Source of the DNA: Phlebopus portentosus
Taxonomy: Eukaryota; Basidiomycota; Agaricomycetes; Boletales; Boletinellaceae
Direction: 5' to 3'
Assembly (NCBI GenBank): GCA_037892935.1
Contig: JAYXKI010000008.1
Coordinates: 372,001 to 436,000, forward strand
DNA length: 64,000 bases
Below the pieces are notes generated by a model. The model saw nothing but the letters and a program-made list of their open reading frames with translations. It was not told the origin of the DNA and did no database searches. The translations under genes and the position numbers were made by a program. This document shows positions 46,366 through 57,002 of the stretch, piece by piece (within the stretch, counting starts at the first letter, position 1; the number at the start of each line of letters is the position of its first letter).

Positions 46366-46966
46366 TTCTGAGGTTCAAGTATTTAAAGTTAGTGAGCGCT
46401 GCTACAGTCTTTGGATAGATCATAACACACCTGATTACTTGACGATGTAGTTAGAAACTCGAGTTAGTACCTGGACGAACTTATGAAGGTGGTACAAATC
46501 GCCAGGAAAGAACACGCCTTAAATATTGAAAATTTCGTGGCTCGTTTCAACTTCCATTTCTTTACACTAGATCTCAGATATAACAGAGGCCACATCAGTA
46601 TCCGACTGCGTGTCCTAAGAATATTTCCCGGTGACTCGGTAATACAAAGAGATAATGATATCTGCGGCCAACCTGTGCATATGCCTATCTCTGCCACATC
46701 CATTTCTGGCGATCAAAGCATGTTTTTTTCTGCTTATCGGTTGTTCCTGTTGTCATGTCTTGAGCGGTCCGGCCTTGCTGTGGGCAACTGTGGCGAATGG
46801 GAGATTCTGTCGAGATTCAGAATGTGGAAAAGAGTGGCGGAATGTATCCAGTCACGGGACTAGTTGGTTCTGGCCACAAGAATTCTTATATGTATAAAGA
46901 CGACCGCATCTTTCTCATTTACCAATACCATACCACACCTATCCCTTGACCACAACAACCGTCATC
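46366..46966. promoter_or_regulatory. Divergent promoter, A1 / B3
   Basis: 601 bp, homologous along its length to the A3/B6 spacer (53286-53877): GTGGCTCGTTTCAACTTCCA, TTTCTTTACACT, GATATCTGCGGCCAACC. Contains the island element and TATAAA near B3. Confidence 0.65.
46851..46898 (+). promoter_or_regulatory. Island element + TATA box (B3)
   Basis: GTCACGGGACTAGTTGGTTC, TGGCCAC, then TATAAA at 46893-46898, 69 bp before the ATG. An upstream GTGGCGGAATGTAT also recurs before B6. Confidence 0.75.
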
Positions 46967-47661
46967 ATGCCCAAGGAAATTCAGAAAAGCATCTCACGTC
47001 TGTCCATTCACCCCTACGAATCAAGTACCCCTGTGAAAAAAGAGCAGAAGTATGTACAATGACTCGAGTCTAGGTTGAGTTATTTTAACAAAACCCCTAT
47101 AGATGGTACCGTGGCCAGCTCTGGATTTACGGATTTCATTTCAAGAATCGTCATGCTCGTCTTATCTCTGAGAAATATGGGCTACATTGGAAGACACGAC
47201 CAATGAACACCGTGGATCGCATACTTGATCACATAACAGCCACTACTCGCACCCGGTATAGACTTCGTGCCGTTTCCCGTCCTGGACTCACTGGAACTCG
47301 TCGTATCATATTCTTTGCGGAGGATGATGGTCGTAAACGCCTCAAAAAATCCGAAGCAACTCCTGAAGAGATAGACAGAGTACGCAAAGTCTTGGGTCTT
47401 CCCGAAGGAACAAAGCCTAAATGGTATAACTGCTATGGCTGCAAGGAGTATGATGGGATGGCGGATAGCAGTGAGGATGAAGATTGGCCTGGCGTGAAGC
47501 ATGTTCCTGCAAAACCAGTCGAAGAGAAAGACGACTCTTCGAGCGACTCGTCTGCTGAGAGTGACGGAGATCAGACAAGCAAAGAAGACTATGATAGCAC
47601 CATGGACTACGAAAGTTCAGATTCGGACGACAGTACTGACAGCAATTCCGATGCGGAGTAG
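46967..47661 (+). CDS. Island acidic-tail protein B3
   Basis: Two exons (46967-47049, 47103-47661), 213 aa. MPKEIQKSISRLSIHPYESS, then QLWIYGFHFKNRHARLISEK, YGLHWKTRPMNTVDRILDHI, TRRIIFFAEDDGRKRL, EATPEEIDRVRKVLGLPEGT, KPKWYNCYGCKEYDG, then an acidic Ser/Asp tail (SSDSSAESDGDQTS, DYESSDSDDSTDSNSDAE). Same unknown family as B1 but a distinct subtype shared with B6. Divergent partner is A1. Splice sites GTATGT and ATAG are clean. Confidence 0.82.
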
Positions 47662-48462
47662 ATCATTCTAACGGACGTACTGCTGTGTTCATTTTTTGTT
47701 TCTTAAAGCTGTCGCCACGTATTCTGTGCCGCAATCAAATGTGTCTACTCTCCTCCAGAGCTTCTCAATGCCAATGGCTTATTACAGAAACTTGCATTCA
47801 ACTCAAACTCGACTTACTTATGGTGGATGCATTATCCGAGCCATAGTCAGTCCGGAGAATTCTTTTCATATAATGCTTGCGTCTTCTGACGTATTGCTGT
47901 CGTTGCGAGTCAGTCAAGGCACGTATTACGGCCACAATCCTGTAGAGCATATGATAGATAAGACCGTGAGATGATTTCCAATAACCCTTATGACTGTTTT
48001 GCGGCGGAGCAGGGTGGTTTGGATCTGGTGTGGTACTTGTGATGGATGTGGTTGCTTTTGAGCTCGCCCTAGTATCGGTCCAAATAATGCAGGCGACCCC
48101 AGTCAAGTTACTTTAGTTGTGAACACTATGGTGTAAAAGAGATATTCTCAGTGAGATCAGAAGTTCAGCAACGGTAGTGTATCACAGCGGTCGACAGAGT
48201 ATCACTTGAGGTTAATTTTTTGTCCTCAATCATATACAACGAACCACAGTACATTTAAACTGATGGATCAGCACTTCCAAATAGATTGTAGAATTTACTT
48301 GACTTGACATTCATTCGACATTTCGTACACAGTACAGAAAACTTGCGCATTTTTTGCGCATTAGATTGAATAAGATGGTAGATCTGGGACCCCCAGCACA
48401 ATCGGTAATTCACTAGGCATGGATCAATGAGATGATTGTTTAAAGTCAAAGGCTACATACCT
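47662..48462 (+). repeat. Island 3'-flank repeat (after B3)
   Basis: From the stop to about 48130 this matches the region after B6 (54584-55060): TGTGTCTACTCTCCTCCAG, ACTCGACTTACTTATGGTGG, CCAATAACCCTTATGACTG. The rest to 48462 is the 3' side of A2. No gene. Confidence 0.65.
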
Positions 48463-49485
48463 TCACTGTTCGGTAAATTCTTCGGAGTCAGGTAACTCGA
48501 ATATAGCTTGTACCATTGCCTGCAGCTGTGCATCACTTTCTTCAGTGCCAAGGCGGAAGAATAATAGACCTTCTTCCGTCGCCTGAGCTTCGTCCCCCTG
48601 AGACTCGCCAACTTCTTGAGGTGCATCCACATTGATCCCCTGTCCATCATTGGATTCTTGCGGCGTATTCATCTCCTTAAGTTCGGTTGTCTCTGCAGGA
48701 CCACTCGATTCAGGTTGTTCATGCTCTCTTTGACTGCGCCTTTTCCCTTTGGGAGGCACAACTCCCAAGCAATCGTCTGAGCCTTGCTCATCGGGGAGGA
48801 TGTCTTCACTTCCTTCGGAACCCGATGGTGGCCTGTATGTCTCATCAACATTCCTCGAAGCTGGTTTAAGACTAAGGTCATCTGGCGTAATCGTGAGCCA
48901 CTTCCAGTAGTCCCCCACAGCCCAGATACCGATTACAGCCTTGTTTTTCTTTTTAATTTTGCTAAAGAAGAGCCGGATCTGCTTGTCGAGATCTTTGCGA
49001 GCTGCTTCGAGGCCAATGAATATTGTACGGTCGTTGAGTTCGTCCGGAAAAGGCTTTATCTCTAGAAACGCAACTGACTTCTGCGAGATCTTGCCTTTGG
49101 GAGAGAAGTGTTTGCGCAGGGAGGCTCGAGAACGGTTTGAACGACGAAGGGGGACATGTGGGGCTGTTTCGTCCACACGTCGTATAGTAAAATCTGGTAT
49201 CAACCTACGGTCGACCGGATTCCCATCATTATCGAAAACTGTGCTTGAAATACTGCGCTGTGGGCATGGGATGAGGGTTCTAGTCCGACCGCATATTGAG
49301 ACCAAAACACAATTCCAAGGCGAATACCAGTAGTGCTCCAATCCATGGATGACCTGTTCTTTGCGTCCTTTACCTCTCCTCTTCCGCTGCCCCTCTTGCT
49401 TTCCTTGTACATATGATACAACTGGAATCGCCACCAGCTCACTCTTCCTTTTCCAGTTATCTGTATCCGATAGCATGCCAGACAT
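48463..49485 (-). CDS. PD-(D/E)XK nuclease-like protein A2
   Basis: Single exon, 340 aa, ATG at 49485 (MSGMLSDTDNWKRKSELV). Same architecture as A1 but more diverged: GLEHYWYSPWNCVLVSICGR, RRLIPDFTIRR with the Asp, VAFLEIKPFPDE with E-x-K, helix DLDKQIRLFFSKI, strand AVIGIWAVGDYWKWLTI. The Ser/Glu-rich tail includes a basic insert (PPKGKRRSQRE) absent from A1 and A3. Conserved residues of the putative nuclease core are all kept. It faces B4 across 609 bp, whereas the other near-identical B gene (B1) faces the CRN-type gene. Confidence 0.82.
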   Translation of the reverse strand: MSGMLSDTDNWKRKSELVAIPVVSYVQGKQEGQRKRRGKGRKEQVIHGLEHYWYSPWNCVLVSICGRTRTLIPCPQRSISSTVFDNDGNPVDRRLIPDFTIRRVDETAPHVPLRRSNRSRASLRKHFSPKGKISQKSVAFLEIKPFPDELNDRTIFIGLEAARKDLDKQIRLFFSKIKKKNKAVIGIWAVGDYWKWLTITPDDLSLKPASRNVDETYRPPSGSEGSEDILPDEQGSDDCLGVVPPKGKRRSQREHEQPESSGPAETTELKEMNTPQESNDGQGINVDAPQEVGESQGDEAQATEEGLLFFRLGTEESDAQLQAMVQAIFELPDSEEFTEQ

Positions 49486-50094
49486 TTCTGAGTTCGATCT
49501 ACATATGGTCAGAATGCATTTAAGGCGTATTTCTAATAGCATGGGACATACCAATGGATTCTTGGACGCAAGACTAGGGAGCTCGTGGTTTGCCCACAGG
49601 GATTGTACGGGTGCAGCATTAAATAGCAAAAGATTATCTGTGGCTTACTTGATACTCTCGCCACATCGGAGGCTAGCGGAGCCCACATCGGAGCTTGTAG
49701 ACTTCGCTTGTCATTTGTGGGCACCAGTGACCCACAGCGGTGGCTTCGCTAGAATATGCAGAGCCCACTTGATTTATTTCAGGCCAGCCGATTGAGTTCA
49801 AGGAATATAATGAACGCTGTGCTTCGCCACAAGATCGATAAGTCTCATCTGATTATCGATTTTAATCTGTAGCTCATCTTAAGAGCTGCTGGAAATGTCG
49901 CAGAATTGTGGCAGATCAAAGAGCTCATGGCACTGGCAGGCGCCCACAGTGTTTAAGTGGCGGTGCCTCTACGGCTTTATCCGGTCACGGGACTACTTGG
50001 TTCGAGCCACGGGAAGTCGAGTATAAAGGAACTGCATCCTTCTCGTTTACCACATCCACTCCTTGACTCTTCGAAGAAACGATAAGTCATCAAC
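49486..50094. promoter_or_regulatory. Divergent promoter, A2 / B4
   Basis: 609 bp. From about 49778 to the B4 start it is nearly the same as the B1 upstream region; the A2-proximal part is unrelated to that of the CRN-type gene. The switch is at TTGATTTATTTCAGGCCAGC. Confidence 0.65.
49983..50027 (+). promoter_or_regulatory. Island element + TATA box (B4)
   Basis: GGTCACGGGACTACTTGG, TTCGAGCCAC, then TATAAA at 50022-50027, 68 bp before the ATG. Confidence 0.75.
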
Positions 50095-50777
50095 ATGTCG
50101 AAAGAGATTCAGAAAGGCGTCTCGCTCCTATCCATTTGCTCAGATGAAACGGTCAGAGATGACGAGCAACCAAAGAAGTATGTACAAAGGACGTGCTTTC
50201 TATGTCGATTTGTCCTAACACACACCGTAGCAGAGCACATAAACGCCGCCGAGTGGAGCGTTGGATCTATGGGTTTCGTTTCAAGAATCTCCATGCTCGT
50301 CAAATTGCGCAGAAACATGGCTTGCCGTGGAAGTCACGCCCGTTTAGCACATTGCAGAAAGTTATCGATTATATCGAGGCTGTCTCCGGCTTTTCATGTA
50401 GATTCGAGACGATCGACCGTCGCCGAGAATTCGGTAATGCTCTCGTTATATATTTTGCTGAAGACGATGAACGCAAGCGACTCAGCAAGCTAGAAGCCAC
50501 CGAGGAAGAGATGGACAGAGTACGCAAAGTTCTAGGTTTCCCGAGCGGTACAAAACCTAAATGGTATTGCTGCGGTGGTCGGAAGGAGTGTGGCGAATCT
50601 GCGGACAGTAGTGACGATGAAGTCTTTCCAGGTATGAAACCCGCCCCGCCCCGAGCACCGCCGATCGAAGGAGACTCGGACGGTGATACGTCTGACGACA
50701 GCGATAGCGATATGGATTTTGACAGCGACAGGACTTATGACCCAAATGAAGGAGATGGTGTTGATGCTGAGGAGTAA
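50095..50777 (+). CDS. Island acidic-tail protein B4
   Basis: Two exons (50095-50177, 50231-50777), 209 aa, a close paralogue of B1 with the same exon lengths. MSKEIQKGVSLLSICSDETV, ERWIYGFRFKNLHARQIAQK, HGLPWKSRPFSTLQKVIDYI, then a divergent patch (GFSCRFETIDRRREFGNALV), then IYFAEDDERKRLSKLEA, KVLGFPSGTKPKWYCC, and the acidic tail ending EGDGVDAEE. The patch differs from B1 at nine codons, all replacements. The partner in divergent orientation is A2. Function unknown. Confidence 0.82.
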
Positions 50778-51480
50778 AGTTTATTCGGCGATGTGTGCAC
50801 TGCTTTCTTCAGCGGGCGTCTCTTATACCGCTGTCATTTCGTATCCCAGCTGCCAACTCTTTTTCCATATGATCTTTATTATTGCATGTGTAATGTTATC
50901 GTTACCGAATCAGTCAAGACACATATTACGGCCAAAATCCTGCGCAGACGCTACAATAAAATCGGTTGCCCGATGACCAATTGAGTTTGGATGAGCAACT
51001 GCAAAGTCGCGTCTTTAGGAGTGTATCTTCTCTTCGAAATCATCGGATTCAGTGCGTATAGTCGTGGCTGCTCAGTGGTGTCTTAAGATAGTAACAGCGT
51101 TCGACGAGTCTTTTCTCGTCCGAAAGAATTTCAATAAGGCCAAGACAAGCTGGAAGTTCCAATCATTGTCTAGCATTTCATCGAGTACTCAACCAATTCA
51201 GCTCAAATTTGCCTTCCAGGACGATGATATCGTTTGTGCCTCTCGATTCAGCGCAAGCAATACGGCGACAACAAATATACCACTGCCCTGAGGTTAAAGT
51301 TGTAAATACCTAACAATAATGCGATTAAAAGAACAAAAGCGGATACTGATTCATCACTTTGAAAATCCCGAGGCCAATCTCAACAGGATGCTCTCGAATA
51401 ATGCATGCGATCCCAGTCAAATTACTTCCGTTGCGGACGAATCGGTTTTGCGTTTCTTGAATACACGATAAACTTTTTCA
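50778..51480 (+). repeat. Island 3'-flank repeat with rtf1 fragment (after B4)
   Basis: Near copy of 43485-44300. The block CCGAATCAGTCAAGACACAT, ATTACGGCCAAAATCCTGCG is the same in both. A shortened rtf1 3'-end remnant is at 51361-51398 (GAAAATCCCGAGGCCAATCT, CAACAGGATGCTCTCGAA). Confidence 0.7.
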
Positions 51481-51527
51481 TATGATGCCATTTATTCTAT
51501 GCGGAGTTCCAACTGGCTTTGGAAGGA

Positions 51528-51916
51528 ACGCATATTAGACCATTTCACAGCTGTCACTCATACGCCATATGGGCTTCTCGTGGGTTCTCATCTTGGAACT
51601 ACTGGACCTTCTCGTATCATATTCTTTGCAAATATGACGGTCGTAAACGTATCAATACTCGGAAGCTTGTGCTAAGAGACTGATAGGTACGAGAACTCTT
51701 GGGTCCTCCCGAAGGATCAAAACCTGAATGGTACAAGTTCTATTGCTACGTACAGCTTCGGATGACTCGTCTGCGGAGAGTGGCGGAAGCTTTGCGAGTG
51801 ATGAAAGTTACGACAGCGATGGTAGCAGTTACAATAGGAGCATTGACTGCGAGGGTGACGACTCAGAGGATAGCTTTGATAGCGATTTCAATATCAAGAC
51901 GCCATCGTACTTGTGA
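51528..51916 (+). pseudogene. Acidic-tail family pseudogene (psi-B5)
   Basis: Decayed copy of the B3/B6 subtype: ACTCATACGCCATATGGGCTT, CGTATCATATTCTTTGCAAA, GGTCCTCCCGAAGGATC (GPPEGSKPEWY), then DESYDSDGSSYNRSIDCEGD and stop. Frame breaks and missing exon 1. Positional counterpart of psi-B2. Confidence 0.7.
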
Positions 51917-52256
51917 TATCACGGACCCAGTTCACTTACAGCGGATGGTTTGGCCGAGATAATATACAGTCGGTCAGTTCAATGAGCTTTATTTCCTCAT
52001 CGAATACATCTGGTGGCTTGAACGATGTCCTCACTTCGCACTATAGTGCTTGGCGGCAAAGAAACATATATTCGGTATTAGTTCATCTTTACATAAAGCA
52101 TTGAATATTTGCGTTATTCACGCTTTATACAGCATAATGGAGATACGTTTAGAACTTTCGAACGTTAAAGACAGAGCGTCCTCCGTCGTATGCAGGACTT
52201 TCCTGGTCGTGATATTAGCAGGACGATAGCTTGAGAAGCTCAAAGATTACGCACCT
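51917..52256. other. Island spacer, counterpart of 44951-45348
   Basis: Repeated spacer before A3; no gene seen. Confidence 0.5.
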
Positions 52257-53285
52257 TCACTTTTCGCGGAATTCTCTGGAGTCAGGCAGATCATAAATAG
52301 CTTGCAACATATTTTGCATTTCGGCATCGCTTTGCTCGGTACCAAGAACGAAGTATATCGGCGGTGAATCCTCTGCATCTGGGACATCCTGCAGCTGAGA
52401 GTCACTCCTTTCGTGCAACACGTCTAGGCCTTGAGACTGGTCAGCATCTTGTCCTGCGATAGAACTTTGCGACCTGGTTTCCTCGGTGGGCATTCTCGTG
52501 GTAAGTGATCCACTTGCCTCTGGCTGTTCATCGCGATCCGGGGAAACCAGCCCTATGTAATCATCCGACCCTTGTTCACTCAACGGAATTTCTTCGCTCT
52601 TCTCGGAGGCTGAAGGTGGCCTGTATGTCGCATCGAGATTCTTTGAAGCTGGTTTGATGCCAAGGTCATCTGGCTTAAATATACGCCAGCTCCAATAGTC
52701 ACCGGCAGCCCAGATACCAACCACAACTTTCTCCTTGTTCTTCCACGATTTCTTGGTGAACAAGTGTTCTATCTGCCGCATAAGCTGTGAACAGGCGCCG
52801 GCAAGGTCATTGCAAATTGTCATATCACTTGTCTCATCTGGAAAGGGCTTTATCTCGAACAATGCGACCGTCTTCTGCGAGATGCGACCCTCAGGACTAA
52901 AGCGGCGTCGTGGAAGTTTCTTAGTCCGCTTTGAGCGTCGGAGTGGAGAAGTTTCAGCCATGCGTTGTACAGTAAAATCTGGGATGAGCCACCGTTTGAT
53001 CAGTTTCTCGTCATTGTTGTGAACCGCGCTCGAGACGTAACGCTGAGGGCAAGGAATCAGGGTCTTGGTGGGACCAAACAGGGCAACCAAAACGCAGTTC
53101 CAGGTCGAATACCAATAATGTTCGAGGCCACGAAAAGCATCCTCTTTCTCCTTCTGACTCTTCTTGGCTTTCTTACTCTTCTTGCGCTGATCCTCTCGCA
53201 TTCGCTGTATATACGATATAGTCGGATACGAAACCAACTCGACTTTGTGGATCCAGTTATTGGTGATCGATGCAACATCAGACAT
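52257..53285 (-). CDS. PD-(D/E)XK nuclease-like protein A3
   Basis: Single exon, 342 aa, ATG at 53285 (MSDVASITNNWIHKVELV); an in-frame upstream extension to 53348 is not supported by the paralogues. Motifs: GLEHYWYSTWNCVLVALFGP, KRWLIPDFTVQR, VALFEIKPFPDE, QLMRQIEHLFTKK, KVVVGIWAAGDYWSWRIF. The N-terminal half differs from A1 at many residues, while the region from KVVVGIWAAGDYW onward is almost identical, including a 265 bp tract (52468-52732) with no difference to 45560-45824. Divergent from B6. Putative nuclease core intact; activity unknown. Confidence 0.82.
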   Translation of the reverse strand: MSDVASITNNWIHKVELVSYPTISYIQRMREDQRKKSKKAKKSQKEKEDAFRGLEHYWYSTWNCVLVALFGPTKTLIPCPQRYVSSAVHNNDEKLIKRWLIPDFTVQRMAETSPLRRSKRTKKLPRRRFSPEGRISQKTVALFEIKPFPDETSDMTICNDLAGACSQLMRQIEHLFTKKSWKNKEKVVVGIWAAGDYWSWRIFKPDDLGIKPASKNLDATYRPPSASEKSEEIPLSEQGSDDYIGLVSPDRDEQPEASGSLTTRMPTEETRSQSSIAGQDADQSQGLDVLHERSDSQLQDVPDAEDSPPIYFVLGTEQSDAEMQNMLQAIYDLPDSREFREK

Positions 53286-53877
53286 TTCTGGAGCCATATA
53301 TTTGTAGTTAGCGAGCGCCGCTATAACATATAGAGTGAATAACAACATACCTGATTATTTGAAGATGTGGTTAGAAGCTCTAAATATTTGGACGAACTTA
53401 TGGAGGTGGTATAAATTGTCAGGAAAGAACATGCCTTAAATATCGAAAATTCCGTGGCTCGCTTCAAATTCCATTTCTTTACACTGGTTCTCAGATACAA
53501 TAGAGGCCACACCAGGATCCTATCGCGTATCTAAAAATTCCAAATGACTCAGTAATACAAAGACATAGTGATATCTGCGGCCAACCAATGCACATACCTA
53601 CCTGTGCCACATCCATTTCCACGATAAGAGCATAGGTTTTACATTCATCGACTATTCTCGTCGTCATATCTCAAGCACTGAGACCTTGATGTGGGCGAAT
53701 GTGGCGAAATGGGTCAGGATTCAGAATGCATTACTTTGACTTCAGTTGTGGCAGAATATATCTGGTCACGGGACCAATTGGTTCGGGCCACGCCACGAGT
53801 TGACCATATAAAGACGACAACGTCTTTCCCATTTACCTCACTCAACATTTGACTACAACGCAACAACAATAACCAGC
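53286..53877. promoter_or_regulatory. Divergent promoter, A3 / B6
   Basis: 592 bp, full-length counterpart of the A1/B3 spacer. Confidence 0.65.
53764..53812 (+). promoter_or_regulatory. Island element + TATA box (B6)
   Basis: GGTCACGGGACCAATTGG, TTCGGGCCAC, then TATAAA at 53807-53812, 65 bp before the ATG. Confidence 0.75.
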
Positions 53878-54583
53878 ATGCCCCGGGACATTCAGAGAGG
53901 CATCTCCCGCCTATCCCTTCGCCCCTACAAGTCAAGCGGCTCTGTGAAAGAAGCTCAGAAGAGCTCAAAGAAGTATGCACAACGACTCAGTTCTAAGTTG
54001 AGTTACTCTAACGATATCCCATAGATGGTACCGTGGTCAGCTCTGGCTTTACGGGTTTCATTTCAAGAACCGTCACGCTCGTCTCATTTCAGAGAAATAT
54101 GGGCTACCGTGGAAGACTAACCCGATGCGTGCTTTGGAGCGCATACTACTTCATATCACAGCAACCACTCGTACGCCATATAGACTTCGTGCCGTCTCTT
54201 GTCCAGGATTCACTGGAACTTGTCGTATCATATTCTTTGTGGAAGACGATGGCCGTAGACGTCTCAAAAAATCCGAAGCAACTCCCGAAGAGATAGACAG
54301 AGTTCGCAAAGTCTTGGGCCTTCCCGAAGGAACAAAACCTAAATGGTATAATGTTTATGGCAGCAAGGAATACGATGAGATGGCAGATAGCAGCGAGGAT
54401 GAAGATTGGCCAGGTGTGAAGCGTGTTCTCACGAAACCAGTCGAGGAGGAAGATGACTCTTCGAGCGACTCATCTACTGAAAGTGATGGAAATCAGACAA
54501 GCGACGATGACTATGATAGTCCCATGGACTACGAAAGTTCAGATTCGGATGATAGTGCTGAAGGCAATTCCAATGTGGAGTAG
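53878..54583 (+). CDS. Island acidic-tail protein B6
   Basis: Two exons (53878-53972, 54025-54583), 217 aa. MPRDIQRGISRLSLRPYKSS, an N-terminal insertion (QKSSKK) relative to B3, then QLWLYGFHFKNRHARLISEK, YGLPWKTNPMRALERILLHI, CRIIFFVEDDGRRRL, EATPEEIDRVRKVLGLPEGT, KPKWYNVYGSKEYDEM and an acidic tail (SSDSSTESDGNQTSDDDYD). It is the duplicate of B3, as A3 is of A1. Changes from B3 cluster in the same central patch that separates B1 from B4. Unknown function. Confidence 0.82.
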
Positions 54584-55695
54584 ATGGTTCTAATAGACGT
54601 ACTGCTGTGTTCATTTTTGTTTCTCAAAGCTGTTATCACGTATTCTGTGCAGTAATCAAATGTGTCTACTCTCCTCCAGCTTCTCAATGTCAATGGCTTA
54701 TTACAGTAACTCGCATCGAACTCAAACTCGACTTACTTATGGTGGATGCACTATCTGAGCCATAGTCGGTCCAAGGAATTCTTTTTCATATGATGCTTGA
54801 GTCTTCCTACGTAGTGTTGTGGTTGGAAGTTAGTCAAGGCGCATATTATGACCAAAATCTTGTACATACATCGTATGGTAGATAGGACCGTGAGATGATT
54901 TCCAATAACCCTTATGACTGTTTTGCGGAGCAGGACTAGGGTGGTGTGGAACTCGTGATGGATGTAGTTCCTTTTGATCCCGCCCCAGTATCGGTCCAGA
55001 TAATGCAAGCAATCCCGGTCAAGTTCTTTCAACTATGAGTGAATTTGGGCCTTCATTGCGAATGAAATGCTTTTGTTTTTCTTGAATATTCAATAGACTT
55101 AGTTATTTACTTTATAAGTAGAAAAGATGTGGTGACATCAGCACATTTGTTTCCGCGTAGAGTTTGAAACTAGCGGATGAAGGCATCAAACATGTTTCTC
55201 ATTCCTTTCTCTGTTTGACCACAAATGGATGTCGCTCGAGAGGGTCCTCTCATTGTCCTGTGAGCTCGAAGCCGATAAACCTATAGGTATATGATCATTG
55301 ACTTGGACATAGACGTGTGGTCAAAGGGTGAGAACAGATAGGGCTATGCCTATCGCCGTGCCGACCAAGAGCTGAGGCGAAATCGCCACAAACTATACAC
55401 AAGATGGTACTACGGAGTTGCGGAGTGGATATGACTCAATTGTATACATAGAATGGTCAAGGTAGATGGTTGCCACATTGTATCAAATTGACAAAATAGG
55501 GTGGGCAACGACCTCTTATTAATCGCCATCGATAAGTCATCTCTGCGGCTCTGTTGTGGACATATGTGGCAGAACTTGGGAGTGACAAATCCAGGTGGCA
55601 ACAAACTGCAGAGTAAGCCAGGTACCGGTTGGTTCAGGCCACAAAAGAGACCAAACAGGATATTTTGCTATTTTACGAAATGACAAATCATCGAC
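54584..55695 (+). repeat. Island 3'-flank repeat and spacer (after B6)
   Basis: To about 55200 it repeats the flanks at 47662 and 38650 (ACTCGACTTACTTATGGTGG; CCAATAACCCTTATGACTG; TTTTGTTTTTCTTGAATATTC). 55200-55610 is unique to this copy as far as seen. A degraded island element (GGTTGGTTCAGGCCAC) lies at 55627. No gene. Confidence 0.6.
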
Positions 55696-56359
55696 ATGAC
55701 TGAGGAAATTCGGAAAGACATGTCGCACGTGTCCATTTGCTCAGATGAAACGGTCGGAGGGGATAAGAAATCGAAAGAGTATGTAAAGGAAGTAGTTTCT
55801 GTGCTAAGTTACCTCTGACGCTATAACAGAAAGCCAAAGCGTTGCCATCCAGAACGTTGGATTTACGGCTTTCATTTCAAGAATATCTACGCTCGCCGAA
55901 TCACGGAAAAATAGACTGCTGCGGAAGACACGCCCATTCAGGACGCTGGAACGAGTAAACAGTCATATTTGAACTGTCTCCGGACTTGTGTACATAATCG
56001 ACGTGATTCCCCACCGTCATGTTTGCACGACTGCTTGCATCATATATTTTGCCGAAGACGATGTGCATAAACAACTTAGTAAATTAGAAGCCACCGAGGA
56101 TGAGATGGACAAAGTTTGCAAAGCGCTCGGTCTTCCCAAAGGGACAAAGCCTAAATGGTATTGTTGCCATGGGTGGATAGAGTATGACGATGATGACAAT
56201 AGGAGCGACGATGAAGCTTTGTCAAGTATTGGACCCGTCCCAACAAGGCCATAAGCAGTTAAGGACGACTCGGCCGACGACAGCGATAGTGACAAGGATT
56301 TCGGCAGTGACTGGATCTATGATCCTTATGAAGACGATGATATCGACGCTCAGAAGTAA
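55696..56359 (+). pseudogene. Acidic-tail family pseudogene (psi-B7)
   Basis: Exon 1 is intact-looking (MTEEIRKDMSHVSICSDET). After a normal intron the body reads HPERWIYGFHFKNIYARRIT, then a stop (EK*). Frame shifts follow, then IYFAEDDVHKQLSKLEA, KALGLPKGTKPKWYCCHG, a stop after VPTRP, and an acidic DDSDSDKDFGSDWIYDPY tail to TAA at 56357. At least two lesions. Confidence 0.8.
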
Positions 56360-57002
56360 AGTATCCAGCGAATGATTCACTGCGTGTCGGGCCTATCTAT
56401 TCGTACCCCTCTAGATAGATGCAGATGAGCTGGAAGTATATTTCCTGGTATAGCAGTAGATGACCTAGATAAGTCACTGCATAGATGAAAATATACAATC
56501 TTTTTATTACCTATGAAAGTCTTGTTCTAGATTCTCTAAGTCGATTATCTGGAAAGACAAATCCAGAAGCCCTTTGTATACCTATAAGGTCTTACTCATA
56601 GATCATCTGTTCAGAATGTTCAAAAAAGTAGAACCAGATAATCTATTGTGATCTATGCAATGCACTCCAGATGATCTACAGTCATCTGTGGCACTAGATG
56701 TTGATGAAGAAATGGACTTCGTGTTCTCACAGATCCCCACCTTCCTCCTTAACCCTGAACCACCATGTCGTGTCGTCCTCCACCTTGCCTCTTTGTGGTC
56801 CTAAGCATCTGCCACATTTATTTTTTAATAAGATATAATGATTGATAATAGATGCACACCTGATACACTTTCCTCTTGCTACGTCGCAGTCAATGGATGG
56901 GTTGAGCACATATGTGCCACTGCTATTGTTGACTGCGTCAAGAGCAAAGTAGGTCAGTAACAGACTGCAGCTTTTCATCAAGAAAAATCTTCCATTTCCT
57001 CT
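56360..57002. other. Left part of inserted block, AGAT-rich
   Basis: Homology to the island flank ends near CGTACCCCTCTAGATAG (56391). From there the DNA is rich in AGAT/ATCT words and is unrelated to the island. A similar CGTACCCCCCTTCTAGATG occurs at 58887, so the two may bound an inserted block carrying the HMG gene. No gene. Confidence 0.4.
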
